Source of the DNA: JBPCQA01 sp050998615 | Lineage (GTDB): Bacteria; Actinomycetota; Actinomycetes; Propionibacteriales; Nocardioidaceae | DNA: 64,000 nucleotides | Direction: 5' to 3' | NCBI GenBank assembly: GCA_050998615.1 | Contig: JBPCQA010000036.1 | Span: 55,318 to 119,317 of the forward strand | Shown: positions 1 through 7,971 of the stretch, in pieces | How positions within the stretch are numbered: the stretch's first letter is position 1 | How the letters are laid out: every line of letters begins with the position of its first letter | Notes under the pieces: generated by a model | Database searches by the model: none | Told to the model about the DNA's origin: nothing | Seen by the model: the letters and a program-made list of their open reading frames with translations, nothing else | Made by a program: the position numbers and the translations under genes

Positions 1-777
1 GTGCTGCCGTTGTTCGGCGCGCATCAGTGGCGGGTGGTCGAGCGCAATTTCCTTGTCTACCGCCGTGGTTGGCTGGTGTTTGTGACCGGCATGCTCGAGC
101 CGATGCTTTACCTGCTGTCGATCGGCATCGGCGTTGGCGCGTTGGTCGGCGATTTCAACCTCGGCAACGGCGTCAGGGTCGGGTACGTCGCGTTCGTTGC
201 TCCGGCGATGCTCGCCGCCTCGGCGATGAACGGGGCGCTGTTCGACTCGACGTACAACATCTTCTTCCGGATGAAATACGCCAAGCTGTACGACGCGATG
301 CTCGCCACCCCGCTGCGGCCCGGGGATGTGGCGCGTGGCGAGATCACCTGGGCATTGCTGCGCGGGGCGTGTTATTCGGCCGTGTTCATCGTGGTGATGT
401 TGGCGCTGGGCCTGGTCCGTTCATGGTGGATGCTGCTTGCGCTGCCTACCACTCTGCTCATCGGGTTCGCGTTTGCCGGGGCCGGGATGGCGCTGACCAC
501 CTGGATGCGCAGTTGGCAGGACTTCGAGTTCGTGCAACTGGCGATCATGCCGATGTTCCTCTTCTCGGCGACGTTCTATCCGATCTCGACCTACCCTGAC
601 GCGGTCGGCTGGGTGGTGCGCTGCACGCCGCTCTACCAAGGCGTCGCGCTGGTGCGCGACATGTCGCTTGGCACAATCGGCTGGAATGCTTTGCCGCACG
701 TCGCCTACCTCCTGCTGATGGGTGGCGTCGGGTTGACGGTCGCGTCGGGCCGGATCGGCAAACTGCTGCTCAGGTAG
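1..777 (+). CDS. ABC-2 type transporter permease (NodJ/DrrB-like)
   Basis: Membrane-spanning subunit of an ABC-2 exporter of the NodJ/DrrB type, which exports lipids, oligosaccharides or drugs together with a separate ATPase. The 258 residues hold about six hydrophobic segments, and the N-terminal RNFLVYRRGW and LEPMLYLLSIGIGVG stretches are typical of this family. The ATPase partner would lie before base 1 and is not visible. The reading frame opens with GTG at the first base of the window, so the true start may lie upstream. Substrate cannot be inferred. Confidence 0.8.
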   Translation: MLPLFGAHQWRVVERNFLVYRRGWLVFVTGMLEPMLYLLSIGIGVGALVGDFNLGNGVRVGYVAFVAPAMLAASAMNGALFDSTYNIFFRMKYAKLYDAMLATPLRPGDVARGEITWALLRGACYSAVFIVVMLALGLVRSWWMLLALPTTLLIGFAFAGAGMALTTWMRSWQDFEFVQLAIMPMFLFSATFYPISTYPDAVGWVVRCTPLYQGVALVRDMSLGTIGWNALPHVAYLLLMGGVGLTVASGRIGKLLLR

Positions 778-977
778 CGCACGATGGACCAGGCGCGAGC
801 GTCAGCGAGCGTCTCGAAACACCGGGGGGCGTCGAGCTGTGACACGTGGTTCGTCTGGGCGAAGCCCCGACCCCAACGGCTGCTGCTTCCGCTTGGGCCT
901 CCGTCGACCGGGCATAGTACCGTGGCCGTGCACTTGTTGTCCCTTTCCGACGTTGCTGAACTGCTGAGGTGAAGCCC

Positions 978-1823
978 ATGGCCTTGACGCCTGAGGACGT
1001 ACACAAGAAGACGTTTACGCCAGTCCGCCTGCGCGAGGGCTACGACATGGGGGAGGTTGACCAGTTCCTCGACGACGTCGAGTCGGAGTTGATCCGGCTT
1101 CGAGACGAAAGAGACGAGCTTCGAGGCAAGGCTTCTCCAACGTCTTCCACCCCCGGATCGCCTAGCGCCACAAGCGCGGCCAAACAGGCGGATTCCGGTT
1201 CGGATGCAGCCGGCCCGAAGGAGGCCGCCGAGCTCGCCCGGCTTCAACGTGAGAACGCCGAGCTGAAGAGCAAGACCGACGAGTTGAGCAGGCAGCTCGA
1301 GTCGGCGAGGTCTTCGGCCGCGGGGCCGACCAACGCAGCTGCGGCGCTGGCTGGGCAGCCTGCCGTGAGGACTGTTGGTGAGGCTTCGAGTGCGGCGGCG
1401 CGGCTGCTGGAAATCGCCACCAACAACGCCGATCAGCTGGTCGCCGAAGCCAAGGACGACGCCGACAAGATCCTCGGCGGGGCCCGCACGAAGACGGAGC
1501 GATTGGAGTCCGAGGCGAAGGCCAAGCTCGAGCAGTTGGAGTCCGATGCGCGCACGCGGGCAGAGAAGCTCGATTCGGAGACCACCGAGCGCCGTCAGCA
1601 GTTGTTCGGCCAGCTCGACAGCGACAAAGACAATCTCAGCAAGGAGCTCGACGAGCTGCGCGCGTTCGAGCGTGAGTATCGCACTCGGCTGAAGGCCTAC
1701 TTCGAGGGACAGCTTCGGACCCTGGCTGGCGAAAGTGACAATGGTGTCCCACTGACCCCCGCGGCAGACGGCGAGACGCCGCGGCGGCTACGTGAGCTGC
1801 TCGGCGAAGATACCGCCTCCTAG
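978..1823 (+). CDS. wag31: DivIVA/Wag31 cell-pole growth protein
   Basis: Coiled-coil scaffold that marks curved membrane at cell poles and directs polar growth in actinobacteria. The first 40 residues match the DivIVA membrane-binding domain (LTPEDVHKKTFTPVRLREGYD then VDQFLDDVE). A low-complexity linker (about residues 50-75) follows, then long Glu/Lys/Gln/Leu-rich coiled coils to about residue 245. ATG at 978 is chosen over the GTG at 969 because it begins the conserved MALTPEDV sequence and has GAGGTG about 5-8 bases upstream. The gene is convergent with ileS, as in many actinobacteria. Its last codons are the first unit of a short tandem repeat. Confidence 0.93.
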   Translation: MALTPEDVHKKTFTPVRLREGYDMGEVDQFLDDVESELIRLRDERDELRGKASPTSSTPGSPSATSAAKQADSGSDAAGPKEAAELARLQRENAELKSKTDELSRQLESARSSAAGPTNAAAALAGQPAVRTVGEASSAAARLLEIATNNADQLVAEAKDDADKILGGARTKTERLESEAKAKLEQLESDARTRAEKLDSETTERRQQLFGQLDSDKDNLSKELDELRAFEREYRTRLKAYFEGQLRTLAGESDNGVPLTPAADGETPRRLRELLGEDTAS

Positions 1824-1862
1824 CGAAGATGCCGCCTCCTAGGCGAAGATGCCGCCTCCTAG
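1804..1862. repeat. three tandem 19-20 bp units over the wag31 stop codon
   Basis: GCGAAGATRCCGCCTCCTAG occurs three times head to tail (1804-1823, 1824-1842, 1843-1862). The first unit holds the final codons and stop of wag31; the other two fill the gap before the convergent ileS stop. Unit two is one base shorter. This looks like a recent tandem duplication. Confidence 0.9.
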
Positions 1863-1873
1863 AGGCTGCCCCG

Positions 1874-4800
1874 TCAGGCTTTCTCCAGCTTGAACGACAG
1901 GTCCAGGTCGGCGTCGTATGACCAGTCGGCGTCGGTCTGGTCGGCCTCGGTCAGCGAAACCGCGAGCACCTCTCGGGCGACCAGCTCGGCGTGTTCACGC
2001 AGCGCATCGGCAGTCCGGCCACGAGACGACCAGGTCAAGTTGATGCGGTCCGACACCTCCAGGCCGCTCGCCTTGCGCTCCTCCTGCATGAGCCGGATCA
2101 CCTCGCGGGCCACGCCAGCCCGCACGAGCTCGGGAGTTAGCTTCAGGTCCAACGCGATCGTTTCGCCGTGCTCATTGACCACTGACCAACCGGCACGCGG
2201 ACGCTCGGAGGTGATCACCTCATCGGCAGTCAGCTCGACCGGACCGGCGCAGTCGACGGTCGTGGTGCCGGTCGACACCAGCTCAGCAGCGAGTCGAGCC
2301 GGGTCGGCGGTGGCAATCGCTGCCGCGATGTCGGGAGTCCGCGGCCCGAATCGCTTGCCTAGAGTGCGGAAGTTGCCTTTCGCGGTGTGATCCACCAGGT
2401 CGCCTGCTGACGCGAAGGACTCGACGCGCTCGATATTGAGCTCGCTGGCGATCTCCGCCTTGAGCTCATCAGTCAATTGCGCCAGCGCCGTTGACGAGAC
2501 CAACACACGGCTCAGCGGTTGACGCGTCTTGATCTTCGCCTCCGCCCGCGCCGAGCGCCCTAGCTCCACGAGCCGGCGGACCAGGCTCATCCCGGAATCC
2601 AGCCAAACGTCGATCTGTGCTTGGTCGTACGACGGCCAGCCGGCCAGATGGACCGAGGCGGGCGCCGCCGAGTCGACCGCACAGACGAGGTCTTGCCACA
2701 CGCGCTCGGTGATGAACGGCGTCATGGGCGCCATCAGCCGGGTAAGCACGTCGAGCGTCTCGTGGAGGGTGGCCAGCCCCGCCTGCTCACCGTCCCAGAA
2801 GCGCCGCCGGGATCGGCGTACGTACCAGTTCGACATGTCGTCGATGAAGTCAGCGAGCAACTGGCCGGCGCGCTGCGTGTCGAAGACCTCGAAGGCAGCA
2901 GTCACGTCGCGGACCAGGGCGTGTCGCCGCGAGATCAGCCACCGGTCGAGAGCTGGTCGAGCGGCGGCGGGTGCCACGTCGCACCCGGGCGTCCAGCCGT
3001 TGACGCGCGCATACAACGCGTGGAACGCGACGGTGTTCCAGTAGGTCAACAACACCTTGCGCACGGTCTCTTGGATCAGGGCATGCCCCACCCGCCGGGC
3101 TGCCCACGGCGAGCCACCGGCGAGCATGAACCACCGAACCGCGTCGGCACCGTGCTCCTCCATCAGCGGCATTGGCTCGAGGATGTTGCCCAGGTGCTTG
3201 GACATCTTGCGGCCATCCTCCGCCAGCAGCAACCCGAGGCAGACGACGTTCTGGTACGCCGATCTGTCGAACACCAAGGTCCCGATGGCCATCAACGTGT
3301 AGAACCACCCCCGCGTCTGGTCGATCGCCTCGCAGATGAACTGAGCGGGATAGGCCCGCTCGAACGCCAGTTTCGACCCGTCCAGGTGTGGGAAACCCCA
3401 CTGGGCGAACGGCATCGATCCCGAGTCGTACCAGGCGTCGATCACCTCCGGCACCCGGCGGGACTCCGCGCCACACCGGGTCGGCCGTTCGCCACCGGAC
3501 AAGTGACCGCAGCGGATAACCACGTCGTCGACGTACGGGCGGTGCGGATCGAGCTCGCTAAGGTCCTGCCCCGCCAAGGCACCGAGCTCGCGCAGGGACC
3601 CGACGCAGGTCAGGTGGTTGTCGGGGCAGCGCCAGATCGGCAGCGGGGTGCCCCAGTACCGGGTCCGCGACAGCGACCAGTCGACATTGTGGTTGAGCCA
3701 GTCGCCATAACGGCCCCACTTGATGGTGTCGGGATACCAGTTGGTCGCCTGGTTCTCGCGCAGCAGGGCGTCCTTGACGGCGGTCGTCCGGATGTACCAG
3801 GCCGGCAACGCGTAGTACATCAAGGGGGTATGGCAGCGCCAACAATGCGGGTAGGAGTGTTCGTAGCGGACGTGCCGGAACAGCAGCCCGCGCGCGTCGA
3901 GCTCGCGGACTAGATCGGTGTCGGCGTGCTTGAAGAACTGGCCGCCTACCAGTCGCACGTCGGCGGCGAAGTGACCGTTCCGCTGCACCGGGTTGACGAT
4001 CGGCAGCCCGTAGGTCTTCGCGACCGCCATGTCGTCGGCGCCGAACGCGGGGGACTGGTGGACGAGACCAGAGCCGTCTTCGGTGGTGACATAGTCAGCG
4101 AGTACGACGTAGTGAGCGTCCGCGAAGCTTTGCCCATCGGTCTTCACCGGGAAGGTGACGAGGTCGAGGGGCGGTTGGTAACTCCAACGCTCCATCTCGG
4201 CCCCCCGCATCGTTGCCTCGACCGCCCATCCGTCGCCGAGCGCGGATTCGAGCAGCGGCTCGGCTACGATGAGCTTCTCGCTGCCGTTGCTTGCGACGAC
4301 GTACTCGACATCGGGATGGACGGCGACTGCGGTGTTGGACACCAACGTCCACGGTGTCGTAGTCCAGACGAGCATCGCGGCCCGGCCGGCGAGCGGCCCA
4401 GAGGTCAGCGGAAAACGCACATACACCGAGGGGTCGACGACCGTCTCGTACCCACCGGTTTGCCCGAGCTCGTGGTCGGACAATGCGGTTTCGCATCGGG
4501 GGCAGTACGGCGAGATGCGCTGGGCCTCGTACAGCAACCCGGACTCGTAGATCTGCTTCAGCGACCACCAGACGCTTTGGATGTAGGACGAGTCCATCGT
4601 GCGGTAGGCGGCCGAGGTGTCAAGCCAGTAACCCATCCGCTCGGTGACCTCTTCGAACTCGCCGGTGGAGCGTTGGACCGACTCCAGGCACTGTGCGTTG
4701 AACCGGGCGATGCCGTAGGCCTCGATTGCTCGTTTGCCGGAGATGCCGAGCTCCTTCTCGACGCCCACTTCGACGTGCAGCCCTTGGCAATCCCAGCCGG

Positions 4801-5056
4801 CCTTGCGGTCGACTCTGAAGCCTTGCATCGTCTTGAAGCGGAGAACGACGTCCTTGAAGGCGCGGGCTTCCACATGGTGGGCGCCCGGAGTGCCGTTGGC
4901 CGTGGGGGGACCTTCGTAGAAGGTCCAGCGCGGCCCGTCGGCGGTGTGCTTCAGCGTCTGCTCAAAGGTGCCGTTGGCACGCCACAACGCCAGGATCTGA
5001 TGCTCGAGCTGCGGCAGGTCGACATGCGGTGGAACTACTGGGTAGTGGCTGGTCAT
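1874..5056 (-). CDS. ileS: isoleucyl-tRNA synthetase
   Basis: Class I enzyme that charges tRNA-Ile in the cytoplasm. The 1060-residue length fits the long, eukaryote-like IleRS type. The HIGH-equivalent PTANGTPGAHH is at residues 51-61, KMSKH of the KMSKS loop near residue 615, and the editing domain lies between them. AWYDSGSMPFAQWGFP is a further family block. The start is the ATG before TSHYPVVPPHVDLP; the open frame extends 34 codons further upstream but that stretch runs into the T-box sequence, so it is leader RNA and not protein. Expression is expected to respond to uncharged tRNA-Ile through that riboswitch. Confidence 0.96.
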   Translation of the reverse strand: MTSHYPVVPPHVDLPQLEHQILALWRANGTFEQTLKHTADGPRWTFYEGPPTANGTPGAHHVEARAFKDVVLRFKTMQGFRVDRKAGWDCQGLHVEVGVEKELGISGKRAIEAYGIARFNAQCLESVQRSTGEFEEVTERMGYWLDTSAAYRTMDSSYIQSVWWSLKQIYESGLLYEAQRISPYCPRCETALSDHELGQTGGYETVVDPSVYVRFPLTSGPLAGRAAMLVWTTTPWTLVSNTAVAVHPDVEYVVASNGSEKLIVAEPLLESALGDGWAVEATMRGAEMERWSYQPPLDLVTFPVKTDGQSFADAHYVVLADYVTTEDGSGLVHQSPAFGADDMAVAKTYGLPIVNPVQRNGHFAADVRLVGGQFFKHADTDLVRELDARGLLFRHVRYEHSYPHCWRCHTPLMYYALPAWYIRTTAVKDALLRENQATNWYPDTIKWGRYGDWLNHNVDWSLSRTRYWGTPLPIWRCPDNHLTCVGSLRELGALAGQDLSELDPHRPYVDDVVIRCGHLSGGERPTRCGAESRRVPEVIDAWYDSGSMPFAQWGFPHLDGSKLAFERAYPAQFICEAIDQTRGWFYTLMAIGTLVFDRSAYQNVVCLGLLLAEDGRKMSKHLGNILEPMPLMEEHGADAVRWFMLAGGSPWAARRVGHALIQETVRKVLLTYWNTVAFHALYARVNGWTPGCDVAPAAARPALDRWLISRRHALVRDVTAAFEVFDTQRAGQLLADFIDDMSNWYVRRSRRRFWDGEQAGLATLHETLDVLTRLMAPMTPFITERVWQDLVCAVDSAAPASVHLAGWPSYDQAQIDVWLDSGMSLVRRLVELGRSARAEAKIKTRQPLSRVLVSSTALAQLTDELKAEIASELNIERVESFASAGDLVDHTAKGNFRTLGKRFGPRTPDIAAAIATADPARLAAELVSTGTTTVDCAGPVELTADEVITSERPRAGWSVVNEHGETIALDLKLTPELVRAGVAREVIRLMQEERKASGLEVSDRINLTWSSRGRTADALREHAELVAREVLAVSLTEADQTDADWSYDADLDLSFKLEKA

Positions 5057-5290
5057 CGCGTGGCGCTTTCTGCTCTGGTCCGTTCCGACCCCGGTGCGGG
5101 TGTCGCGCCGGGTGCGAAGGGACGAAACCAGCAGCTGGGCTGGGCTCCGCGGTACCACCCTCCTTGACCGGCCCTGGTGCCAGGCTGAGCCGACCCTCTC
5201 TGTTGCCCGTCACGGCTGGTTCTAATGAGCCACCCGCCGGTGGCCGTTCTTCCAGCAGCTCCGAGGTGATGGCCTCATCTGTGCCGTGTG
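5057..5290 (-). promoter_or_regulatory. T-box riboswitch of ileS
   Basis: The leader contains the conserved T-box sequence AGGGTGGTACCGCGG (complement of 5147-5161), whose TGG(N) bulge pairs with the free acceptor end of uncharged tRNA. Upstream, GAGGCCATCACCTCGG holds an ATC specifier triplet (5268-5270) for isoleucine, followed by GGAGCTGCTGGAAGAACGG as in actinobacterial ileS leaders. No U-run terminator was seen between the T-box and the start codon. This agrees with the translation-controlling T-boxes known in this phylum, where uncharged tRNA frees the ribosome binding site. Boundaries are approximate. Confidence 0.92.
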
Positions 5291-5416
5291 ACGTGTCCGC
5301 AAGTGTAGGCGATCTCGGCGACACTTTGGCGTGGCAGATTGAAGCCCGCGAGTTTACGCCCTATCCTCACGGCACTGTGTTCGTGGCGAACACCCGTCCA
5401 GAAGGGTTCGAGAGAG

Positions 5417-6310
5417 ATGGCTGCCAAGCAGACGTCGGCCATCAAGGCCGTCAAGAACGCCGTGGCCAAGGCCGCAGGGCGTAGCACCTCGGCGACGGCG
5501 CCGACCCGAAAGTCCTCGACTCAGACCGCGCCAAAGGCCAACGCGACCGGCACCAAGAAGACGACAGCCAAACCAGCAGCGACAAAGCGAGGCGCCGGAC
5601 CGGTAGCCACGTCGAAGCAGAGCAGCCCGAGTGCCGGATCCGCCAAGAAGGGTGCCGACAAGCGCACCGCCAAGAAGAGCGCGGTCAACAACAGCAAGAG
5701 TGTGGCCAAGAAAGGTGCCGCCAAGAAGCCGCCAACAGCCAAGCAGCCCAGCCGCGCGAAGCCCGCGAAGAAGGCTGCCGCCGACAAGATGGCATCACCG
5801 GACACCAACACGGTCGCGACCAAGGCGGCCGGTAAGACAACACGTCAGGCAACTGGCAAGCGTTCGACCTCGTCGGCAGGTGCGCCTGCCAAGAGGGCCG
5901 CCCGCAAAGTGTCCACGAACAAGCTCGTAAAGCGCGCGGGAGAGCGGCCTTGGACGGCCCGGGAGATCGCCGCGGTGCGTGCTACGTTGGCGACCGACGC
6001 GCTGAGGTTGCGGGAGGAGATCACTGCCGCCGAGGTCGAGATCGGTCATCTGTTGCGCGAAGGTGGCGAAGGCGCCGGCAATGACCAGGCAGATGTCGGG
6101 TCCAACACGTTCGAGCGGGACCACGAGATGACAATGGCCAAGAATGCTCGCGACAACCTCGTGCTCGTCGAATCTGCCGTAGCCCGCATCGACGACGGCA
6201 GCTACGGCGTCTGCGAGTCATGCGGCAAAGCCGTTGGCAAGCTGCGGCTGCAGGCATTCCCGCGTGCGACACTGTGTATGGAATGCAAACAACGCCAGGA
6301 ACGTCGCTGA
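5417..6310 (+). CDS. TraR/DksA zinc-finger protein with long histone-like N-terminal tail
   Basis: The C-terminal ~110 residues are a TraR/DksA domain: coiled coil from about residue 185, then the zinc finger CESC...CMEC near the end. Family members bind RNA polymerase through the secondary channel. The first ~180 residues are almost only Lys, Ala, Thr, Ser and Pro (repeats such as TAKKSA, AKKGAAKKP), like histone H1 or HU tails, so DNA binding is plausible. ATG at 5417 starts MAAKQTSAIK; the upstream part of the frame is less likely. It sits divergent to ileS and just before lspA, a common actinobacterial order. The tail makes it 297 aa, about twice the length of a plain DksA. Confidence 0.85.
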   Translation: MAAKQTSAIKAVKNAVAKAAGRSTSATAPTRKSSTQTAPKANATGTKKTTAKPAATKRGAGPVATSKQSSPSAGSAKKGADKRTAKKSAVNNSKSVAKKGAAKKPPTAKQPSRAKPAKKAAADKMASPDTNTVATKAAGKTTRQATGKRSTSSAGAPAKRAARKVSTNKLVKRAGERPWTAREIAAVRATLATDALRLREEITAAEVEIGHLLREGGEGAGNDQADVGSNTFERDHEMTMAKNARDNLVLVESAVARIDDGSYGVCESCGKAVGKLRLQAFPRATLCMECKQRQERR

Positions 6311-6876
6311 ACGACGAGACAGCCCGCCATGCAACACCCCGCGCCCACCGCAAACTGTTGCTGTGGGGCGCCGTGGCGGCGGTGGCGTACGCCGCCGACC
6401 AAGGCTCGAAATGGTGGGCAACTCATCACCTTACCGAGGGAGTGCCTAAACAGGTCATCGGCTCCTGGATGCAGCTGCGCTTGACCCATAACCCTGGCGC
6501 CGCGTTCAGCATGGGGACCGGATACACAGTGGTGTTGACGCTGGTCGCCCTCGCCGTTGTCGCGATCTGCGTCAAGATGGCCAGGCAACTCGGCAGCACT
6601 GGCTGGTCGGTGGCGATGGGTCTGCTGCTCGGGGGCGCGCTCGGCAACGTGACTGATCGGTTGTTCCGGGCGCCGTCGCCGTTCCACGGCCATGTCGTCG
6701 ACTTCCTGCAACTCCCGCACTGGCCGGTGTTCAACTTGGCCGACTCGGCGATTTGCGTGGCGGCCGTGCTCTTCGTGCTGCTGACGTTGCGGGGAATGCA
6801 TCTTGACGGCTCGGTGGAGGGCCGTGACAAGAAACCTGCCCCCGACGGCGACCGCCCCGGGGCTGACGAGTTGTGA
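6283..6876 (+). CDS. lspA: lipoprotein signal peptidase II
   Basis: Membrane aspartyl protease that removes the signal peptide from diacylated prolipoproteins. Four hydrophobic segments are visible. The catalytic aspartates lie in the two family blocks GNVTDRLFR and VFNLADSAI, and NPGAAFS is a third conserved block. The ATG at 6283 lies inside the end of the preceding gene (28-base overlap); a start nearer base 6306 is possible. It overlaps rluD by four bases (GTGA), so the two are translationally coupled. lgt, the preceding step of lipoprotein maturation, lies at 19.9 kb. Confidence 0.93.
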   Translation: MQTTPGTSLNDETARHATPRAHRKLLLWGAVAAVAYAADQGSKWWATHHLTEGVPKQVIGSWMQLRLTHNPGAAFSMGTGYTVVLTLVALAVVAICVKMARQLGSTGWSVAMGLLLGGALGNVTDRLFRAPSPFHGHVVDFLQLPHWPVFNLADSAICVAAVLFVLLTLRGMHLDGSVEGRDKKPAPDGDRPGADEL

Positions 6877-7814
6877 GCCAGTCTGCCGAGCGCAAAGTCG
6901 TAGCGGTGCCGGGTGGTCTGGCCGGTGAGCGGGTGGACGCGGCGATCTCGCGCATGTTCGGGTTGTCACGCACCAAGGCCGCCGAGATGGTCGCGGCTGG
7001 GCAGGTGAGCCTCGACGGCGCCACGCCGTCGAAGTCTGCCCGAGTTGACGAAGGTGGCCTGCTGGAGGTCGACATCCCAGTCCCGCCGCAGGCGGTGTCG
7101 GTGACCCCGAACACTGTGAGTGGCTTGCGCATCGTCTATAACGACGACGCCGTAGTGGTGGTCGACAAACCCGTCGGGGTGGCGGCCCATCCAAGCCTGG
7201 GCTGGACTGGGCCTACGGTGCTCGGCCATCTTGCCGGAGCCGGTTTTCGCGTGTCGACGTCCGGTGCGGCGGAACGCCAAGGCATCGTGCAGCGCCTTGA
7301 TGTCGGCACCAGCGGCCTGATGGTCGTCGCGAAGTCGGAGCTGGCCTACTCCCGGCTGAAGACCGCTTTCCGCCGCCGTGCGGTCGACAAGACTTACCAC
7401 GCGGTGGTCCAGGGGCACCCCGACCCGCTCGTCGGCACCATCGACGCGCCGATCCTCCGGCACACCCGGCACGACTACAAGTTCACCGTCGGCGACGGCG
7501 GTCGACACAGTGTGACTCACTACGACACCCTGGAAGCGCACCGGTTCGCGTCGTTGGTCGCAATTCGGCTCGAAACTGGTCGAACCCACCAGATCCGGGT
7601 GCACATGAGCGCCGTGTATCATCCCTGTGTCGGAGACCTGACTTATGGCGCTGATCCGGTGCTGGCCAAGCGCACCGGCCTGGACCGCCAGTGGCTGCAT
7701 GCTGTCAGACTTGGCTTCACTCACCCCGAGACGTCGCAGTGGGTTGAGTTCGAGTCGCCCTACCCCGATGATCTGGGCCGGGCCCTCGAGGTGATCCGAG
7801 CCGCCGACAGATAA
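6873..7814 (+). CDS. rluD: RluA/RluD-family 23S rRNA pseudouridine synthase
   Basis: Converts uridines of 23S rRNA helix 69 (by family) to pseudouridine. An S4 RNA-binding domain occupies about residues 10-70 (ERVDAAISRMFGLSRTKAAEM). The catalytic aspartate is in QRLDVGTSGLMVVAKS, and TGRTHQIRVHM is the second family signature. GTG at 6873 overlaps the lspA stop. The lspA-rluD pair is conserved across bacteria. Confidence 0.93.
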   Translation: MSQSAERKVVAVPGGLAGERVDAAISRMFGLSRTKAAEMVAAGQVSLDGATPSKSARVDEGGLLEVDIPVPPQAVSVTPNTVSGLRIVYNDDAVVVVDKPVGVAAHPSLGWTGPTVLGHLAGAGFRVSTSGAAERQGIVQRLDVGTSGLMVVAKSELAYSRLKTAFRRRAVDKTYHAVVQGHPDPLVGTIDAPILRHTRHDYKFTVGDGGRHSVTHYDTLEAHRFASLVAIRLETGRTHQIRVHMSAVYHPCVGDLTYGADPVLAKRTGLDRQWLHAVRLGFTHPETSQWVEFESPYPDDLGRALEVIRAADR

Positions 7815-7971
7815 GGTGCCGGCTCGAGGCAGCCGCTTTGAGTGTCGGTGCCGGCAACGAGGATGTCGGCGCGTAGGGTTGGTCACCTTCCCCCTAGCTG
7901 CGAGGGCGCGAGCTCTCAGATGCCGGCTGTCCGGTTGTGTTGTCGTGTCGTGATGAGGAGGATCAACCCGG

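Noticed and set aside
2621..5167. Two long plus-strand frames (430 and 413 codons) within ileS
   Set aside because: Antisense to conserved IleRS motifs; no family resemblance.
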